Shown: piece after piece, positions 19,881 through 24,441 of the stretch
Numbering within the stretch: position 1 is the stretch's first letter
How the letters are laid out: every line of letters starts with the position of its first letter
Source: Paramacrobiotus richtersi
Taxonomy: Eukaryota > Tardigrada > Eutardigrada > Parachela > Macrobiotidae
Direction of reading: 5' to 3'
DNA: 24,441 nucleotides
NCBI GenBank assembly: GCA_034698045.1
Contig: JAQGAU010000740.1
Location: forward strand, 1 to 24,441
Made by a program: the position numbers and the translations under genes
Notes under the pieces: generated by a model
What the model saw: only the letters and a program-made list of their open reading frames with translations
Told to the model about the DNA's origin: nothing
Databases searched by the model: none

Positions 19881-22206
19881 ATGATGGAAAGACTGCATAG
19901 TTTTTGCTTCGGTAAGCACACGCACTGTAAAAATGATTAATCATGCTCATAAATGTTCATAAACTGTATTGTTACCTGAAGCAAAATAATACCTGTACGT
20001 TTTTTAAAATAGCTGCTGTAGTGAAATAAATAAAAAATTTTTCTTTGAATTCGCAGAGCATTTCCTGCTTTGATACGTGCGGTATAATCATGGCTTGTTG
20101 TTAAGCTTTGTACTGTTACAGGCGGTTTGGTAATGCTGTTGTTGACCCTTTCCGTTTGCGGGTCCGAAAATCTGCACGACATTCGAAATAAGCGAAGCGT
20201 TGGACTGAGGTCAATGGATTCCAAACAAGCGATTCGTGTTTTACAGTATGCCAATCCCGGATTGTGAGTGAATATTTTTGCTCAGTTTATTGCACATGTA
20301 ATACAGCTTCGGTAAGTAAGTGTCTTCTGGGCGATATGCATTGTTTATATTTTTTCTAGAGATTTTCCCGTTTTGAGCGAGAAGCCGGTAACTTCTTTTA
20401 CGTGTAATCAAGCAAATATCCTGCCGGACACTTACGTTGCTGATGTGGAAACTGGATGCCAGATGTTCCACAAATGCAATGAATTCAAGCAGCTCGTGGA
20501 TTCGGTAAGCTAAACAATTTTATGGGATGGAAAGCGTTCGAAATTACGCCTTTAAAACTTAAAAGCAGCCAGCACATAATTTTAAGGATGCACTCAGAAA
20601 TAATCCTCTTTAGCAGGTTTATGTTCAGTACTAGTTCGTTTCGACCCTAGGCCTAGAAATATTCGTTTATCAGTTAGTTTGCGTAATGGGGCATGACCTT
20701 TATATAGCATTATGTGGCATGACCTTTATAACGCGAAAATTATATAGCATGACCTTTATTTTGCAGTTCCTTTGTCCAAATTATACCATATTCAACGACC
20801 AGAGTAAGAAATATTGTGCAGATGTGTCTGCTTACTAGCTACTATTAAGCGTAAATGTAACTAACGCTCGGCTTATTCTTTTGCAGCCCAAGTTTGCGAA
20901 TGGTAAGCGATCATTATTCATTACTGTTAGTAATTATTAGCGCTGCTCACCCACTTCTTAGCACTGCATTAATGCTTTTTTCTAATTGTTGAAGCATTCA
21001 TTAGATATTTGATTATTATAATGCTTATCCAAATGTTTCAGAAAATAGTCATATTGTTTGACTAGCGCGTTTTATCAATTATTGTTTTGTTTGCAGTTGT
21101 ACAGTATTTCAAATGGCGTTTCATGTTTTAGGTTCCATAATGTGGACTGCTACCAGAAAACACCGGCCTCCGAAATCCCATCCATATCCACAAATCCCAC
21201 CATCAACGTCATTGCCACCGTCCCTTCAAGCACAAAGGTCATTACATCCTTCCCTACCGCATCTCATCAGGGTTACCAGTCTGCCGCCGTTGCAAAGGTC
21301 GTTCCTGTTGTAATACCACAACAGAATACTGCCAGCTATAGCACGATCAGTAAGCCGTCCGAAGCTGTCGCCCAGTCAGCCAGCTTCCAACAGAACTACC
21401 GTCCGCCGTTGGCATCTACCTTCGCCAAACCATCCAGTATAGTGGACATCATTACTGAGATTGACCTGTCGCCAGCCGTTGCCGTCGACAGACCCGTAAT
21501 TGCCATCCAGAATTCTTCGTTGAAAGCCAGACCGGTTATTGCTGCCCTGACCGGGCCATTTTCTGCTGTTTCCACTACCGGAGCTGAATTTCCCGTCAAG
21601 CCGGTGAGCATGATAGAAGAAACTGTTACCGATTCCTTCGCACAGCAGAAGCCGACCAAGACCCTTGGAAATGCGGTACTGGCCGCTTTGCTGCCTACTT
21701 CCGGTGGGGTTTCCACGAGCAAGGGCCAGACAGCTGCTTCTTACGGAACGCCGTCCGTTTTCAAACCCCAACCTGTCGCCCAGGTGGCAATCACGCACAG
21801 TGGGCCTTCGACAACACAGTTCCAACCTACTCCCCATGCGGCTGCCCCATATGCATCCGGACGATCGTGGGGACCAACACCCTTAGCGACCACAGCGGGA
21901 AATTCTGGGTGGGGTTCCAGATCAAGTTTCTACGGAGCATCTGTGCCGCAGCTGACCGCCGTACCTGCGGCGACGACAGGGGGAAATTCCGGATGGGGTT
22001 CCAAATCAAGTGGATTCTACGGAGCATCTATGCCGCAAATGACCGCCGGTCAGTTCAATGTTCTCCATCCTTCTCAGCAGATTCAAATGTATTCTTCGGG
22101 GATGGTGAGTCCCTTTAGTGTTGATCCGTTTTTTGCGCCTTTAAGAATGTTCGCACCTGGAATGATGGCATGGTTGCCACCTGTTATGGGCATGCTGCCT
22201 GGCTAA
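19881..22206 (+). CDS. Secreted chitin-binding (CBM14/peritrophin-A) protein with long low-complexity tail, 6 exons, 481 aa
   Basis: Coding exons: 19881-19911, 20122-20263, 20360-20504, 20767-20803, 20887-20902 (16 nt) and 21132-22206. All phases fit. Residues 1-25 form a signal peptide (hydrophobic core LVMLLLTLSVCGS), so the protein enters the secretory route. RNKR at 32-35 resembles a furin site. One CBM14 domain spans about 70-132 with its six cysteines at 73, 91, 97, 109, 122 and 130 and the conserved aromatic ending CEWFHNVDC. These domains bind chitin in cuticle or peritrophic matrix (family knowledge). The remaining 350 residues are rich in Ser, Thr, Pro, Ala and Val, with no further domain, and carry two copies of a GNSGWGS...FYGAS.PQ.TA repeat; the last 40 are Met/Pro/Phe-rich. 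It is probably a structural cuticle or matrix protein. Two ATGs are adjacent (19881 and 19884); I chose the first. Confidence 0.88.
20691..20759 (+). repeat. Three intronic copies of GCATGACCTTTAT
   Basis: Exact 13-base copies start at 20691, 20717 and 20747, with TATATAGCAT flanks at 20701 and 20741. They fill the last part of the intron before the acceptor at 20766; the third copy ends seven bases before it. This could be a local slippage repeat or a splicing-factor binding cluster next to the microexon. Confidence 0.85.
20887..20902 (+). other. 16-nt microexon in the chitin-binding domain
   Basis: Bounded by TTTTGCAG and GTAAGC. It encodes the T-Q-V-C-E-W region (with split codons at both sides) and supplies the fifth cysteine of the CBM14 domain. 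Skipping it (16 is not divisible by three) would shift the frame. Reading through the previous donor at 20804 meets a stop at the end of ADVSAY. Confidence 0.85.
21898..22047 (+). repeat. Two coding repeats of 63 and 66 bp
   Basis: Copy 1 is 21898-21960 (21 residues) and copy 2 is 21982-22047 (22 residues, one extra Gly). Both read GNSGWGS, (R/K)SS, FYGAS, PQ and TA. Between them is a short Ala/Thr spacer. The differences are mostly at third positions or conservative, which suggests a duplication kept in the protein. Confidence 0.9.
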
Positions 22207-22288
22207 TGAGAACTGCCGTGGCTTGTTATGGTGGTTAAAATTCTTCTATTTTAAAGGCTTGCTTATAATTTCTTGTAACCTTGTAACC

Positions 22289-22294
22289 ATTAAA
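22289..22294 (+). terminator. Candidate CBM14-gene polyadenylation signal (ATTAAA)
   Basis: A variant ATTAAA 83 bases after the stop codon. The canonical AATAAA at 22477-22482 is the alternative. Confidence 0.4.
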
Positions 22295-22427
22295 GTTTCG
22301 TCCAGCCGTAATTTCAAGACGCCATGTAGATCTGGGAAAATTCCACATCGTAAATTAACTGTAGTTGAGACTCAACTTGAGAAGCAAAGATATTATAGAA
22401 AGTCCAGAAAAATCGTAAACAACACTC

Positions 22428-22433
22428 TTTTAT
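22428..22433 (-). terminator. Candidate CKS polyadenylation signal (AATAAA on the minus strand)
   Basis: A canonical signal on the minus strand about 320 bases after the CKS stop codon. Confidence 0.45.
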
Positions 22434-22751
22434 TGCACCACAGTCGCTAGCTGTAAACAAGACATCGATTAAAGAGAATAAAAGCTCAAGTAAATGACTG
22501 AAGTATACAATGATCCACATGAGACGTAGCCGAAAATACACTGTTAATGCGGCATTTTAAGTAATAATAATATCACGTTCAAGCAGACAAGATCATTTTA
22601 GAAAACACATATCTAGGCTCTAATAATCTGCACGTACGAGATTAACAATCAACAAAAATCGACGAAATACTTGTACATATGCGTAACATGTGAGATTTAC
22701 AAAAATGGAAGCTCCAGAAAAATAATACCCATGTATCGTAGACTCAGTGTT

Positions 22752-23425
22752 CTAGGCTTTAGAATTGCGCGTGACTCGGCGACCTTTTTTCATCACATCT
22801 TCACCGGCAACATCTTCGGAAAACGACATGGTTTTGTTTCGCTCGGACTGTCGCTCTTTCTTCACTTTTTTGGGCAGTGGCCGGCGGAATAAGACGATAT
22901 GAGGCTCTGTAAAGTGGATCACAATGAATCAATGACATCGGGAACAGCAGAAAAAATTTTTTTTAACAACAGTGCGTCGTAGGAAGCGGACAAGCCAAAC
23001 AACATCAGGGAGGCAGTCTCGTGTTCAGCGCCTATTGTTCCTTACTGTTAGCAAACAGAGGAACCGAAGAAAGATTACAGTATTATTATTGTCAGCTTGT
23101 GGAAACCCAGTTTTTACTCGGAAGTATTCCTGAATAACTACCACGATCACAAACCGTTAAACTGAAGTACCTGGCTTATAAATCATGTAATGTTGCCATC
23201 CCAAGCTCTGCTGAATACCAAGAGCTCGCCATTCTGATTCCTCCATCAAGCGCGCTTTAGGCATGCGTTTAACCAGTTCTTTTGGAACCGTCACGTGCCT
23301 AATCAACATGAAACAATTATTACAAATTAAAATAGAGTGAATAATGATTCAAAATACGGCAAGTACCTGTATTCGAAATCTGCATCGTGGTATTTGTCCG
23401 AATAACTGAAACTTTCTTCGGACAT
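22752..23425 (-). CDS. CKS1: Cyclin-dependent kinase regulatory subunit (CKS1/CKS2) with C-terminal extension, 3 exons, 113 aa
   Basis: Minus-strand exons are 23425..23367, 23298..23171 and 22906..22752; all phases fit. The core (residues 1-79) is [66 protein letters not shown] proteins bind CDK and phosphothreonine on its substrates, and CKS1 also serves SCF-Skp2. The anion-pocket residues are present at the human positions: K11, R20, S51, W54 and R71. Two features are odd. The hinge motif, normally HxPEPH, reads YKPEPH, with Tyr at 60 and Lys at 61. After KKVKK the chain runs on for 34 residues (about 80-113) of polar and basic sequence, whereas animal CKS proteins normally stop near residue 79. 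The 3' splice site ends exactly before the ATG, so the 5' UTR is probably spliced. CKS1 and CKS2 cannot be told apart here. Confidence 0.93.
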
Positions 23426-24441
23426 CTGAAAAACCAACGCTGTTGATCAAACTTTTATTCGGTCATTCAGATACAAAGACCATGGCATCAGAAAGCTTTA
23501 TTGCTAACTGACTGGTCCCTCACAGCAGTGAATTGTTTATATTTATCACAGATATAATCAAATCATAAATAATTTAACAAAAACAATTTATGCTCAGCAA
23601 AAACATATTGCTTATTTTTGCGAGCATAACCTCAGCAGACAAATATTCTGGCGCAAAAAAAGCTACACATTAAAACTAATCAAAACGTAAATGAGCTGTC
23701 TGCATCAAGTTATAATTACCTACAATTTAACAATAATTATTAGTGGGTTCCCAGCGGGAACTTAATTACCTTTGCGTTGTGCTGAACTGGGTTCTGTGTG
23801 AGATTCCAACTTCGAAGTCACAAGCGGGATGACTTCAACTTCAAGATCTGGAAACACTGTGAAGCAAACAAAACCAGGTTTATTCTTGATCGGAAGCAAT
23901 AATAACGATAACAGCAGCATTCAGAACAACGACTGAAATTCGTGAGCCGATCCTCACGTCAGACAACAGACAAAACTCACAAAACTGACAAAAGCAAGAA
24001 AATGTGCAAGATTAAATTTTGCAGGTCTGGACAACGTAGGTGTGCATCAGTGCAAGTTACACTGCGTAGCTGCTCGAGTATCGCTTGGAAAGTCAGAGCC
24101 CCACCAGCTGCTGTAAACAGATTGCAGCCGCCCAGTGGTGCCGGGCTGCTGCGGGCAGTGATACCTTTTACTGGCTGAGCTCGTGAGTCGTGATGTCGTC
24201 TCTGCAGACTGCAGTCTACATACTGCAGAATTCTTTTCTTTTTCTCGACGGATGTTTTCTTTTTCTCGACTGCGGTCTTGTGGAGCCTGTGATCTCATTG
24301 ATCTGAGCTGTAGGTATCTGGGCTGACTGTGAGTAATCAGTAAGAACTATGAGCAGCGGCATTGTTTTACCGTGGCTGATGTAACTTGTCTCGATCCATC
24401 AGCCGGAGATATATTAATGACGACTCTGTCAAGATCGTGTG
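23426..24441. other. CKS upstream region, probably with a spliced 5' UTR
   Basis: On the minus strand a TTTTTCAG acceptor (23433..23426) abuts the CKS start codon. A segment at 23847..23770 is bounded by an acceptor (TTTCCAG) and a donor (AAAG|GTAATT) and could be an upstream exon. Further out there is a palindrome-rich CTGCAG cluster (about 24200-24228) and a pyrimidine direct repeat (24234-24270). The open frames on either strand (plus 23942-24178, minus 24298..24047) show no family and are biased by those repeats. Confidence 0.45.
24234..24270. repeat. 16-bp direct repeat TTTTCTTTTTCTCGAC
   Basis: Two exact copies at 24234-24249 and 24255-24270, five bases apart (GGATG). On the minus strand they read GTCGAGAAAAAGAAAA. 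They lie upstream of CKS on its promoter side. Confidence 0.9.

Larger units (their letters stand above)
22207..22751. other. Convergent 3' regions of the CBM14 gene and CKS
   Basis: This interval has no supported coding segment. For the plus-strand gene the candidate end signals are ATTAAA (22289-22294) and AATAAA (22477-22482). For CKS on the minus strand, AATAAA reads from 22433 to 22428. If the distal signals are used the two 3' UTRs overlap by some tens of bases. Confidence 0.5.

Noticed and set aside
21058..22206. A stand-alone 382-residue gene starting at 21058
   Set aside because: It has no CBM14 N-terminal half. The segment before 21132 ends in a splice acceptor, and upstream exons complete both the signal peptide and the six-cysteine domain.
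23640..23665. An E2F-like site (TTTTGCGCC on the minus strand) upstream of CKS
   Set aside because: It lacks one base of the TTTSSCGC core, so it is too weak to call.
24047..24298. A basic open frame on the minus strand (RSREKENIRREKEK)
   Set aside because: The charged stretch is produced by the 16-bp direct repeat, and no splice link to CKS or family match was found.
1..24441. Prokaryotic systems, CRISPR arrays, tRNA or rRNA genes, transposons or viral genes
   Set aside because: I saw no repeat-spacer array, no tRNA-like arms, no transposase or polymerase motifs; all strong coding signal is spliced eukaryotic genes.

Overview
The window is animal nuclear DNA. The genes are split by many short introns (59 to about 2,500 bases) with GT-AG ends, and the proteins are typical metazoan ones: an HMGB protein with two HMG boxes and an acidic tail, a long ankyrin-PH-ORD oxysterol-binding protein, a CBM14 chitin-binding secreted protein and a CKS protein. 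The chitin-binding protein, the compact gene spacing (six full genes in 24 kb) and the small introns suggest a small-genome ecdysozoan. A tardigrade is my best guess, but nothing in the sequence proves it. I saw no prokaryotic operon, CRISPR array, tRNA, rRNA or autonomous transposon.

Layout from left to right: (1) the first 15 codons of an unidentified minus-strand gene at 45..1. (2) A 1.66 kb divergent intergenic stretch with a 26-bp tandem duplication and a TATA box. (3) HGH1, plus strand, 3 exons, 1710-3313. (4) Its 3' flank, with a nearly perfect 48-bp palindrome and a GC-rich hairpin. (5) An HMGB1/2-type gene, plus strand, 4 coding exons, 5100-6322, probably with a 5' noncoding exon near 4150-4197. 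(6) A short F-box protein gene, minus strand, 2 exons, 8101..7231. (7) An ORP1/OSBPL1A orthologue, plus strand, 21 coding exons, 8734-18557. (8) A secreted CBM14 protein gene, plus strand, 6 exons including a 16-nt microexon, 19881-22206. (9) CKS1/CKS2, minus strand, 3 exons, 23425..22752. (10) About 1 kb of upstream sequence for CKS.

The genes do not form a pathway. They are neighbouring single-copy housekeeping genes (eEF2-folding cofactor HGH1, chromatin protein HMGB, cell-cycle adaptor CKS, lipid-transfer/contact-site protein ORP1) plus one probable cuticle or extracellular-matrix gene. Two pairs are divergent (unknown gene/HGH1 and F-box/ORP1) and two are convergent (HMGB/F-box and CBM14/CKS).

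Exons were joined by hand. I kept a junction only when the splice sites, the reading phase and the family alignment agreed. The most interesting result is inside ORP1. The 2.5 kb intron just before the lipid-binding domain holds a small ATG exon (14718-14743) whose phase exactly fits the next exon. It would give a 443-residue ORD-only protein, like the mammalian short form ORP1S. Other points of note are a GC-AG intron in ORP1, a conserved FFAT-like motif, a CKS protein with a 34-residue C-terminal tail and an altered hinge, and the 48-bp palindrome after HGH1.
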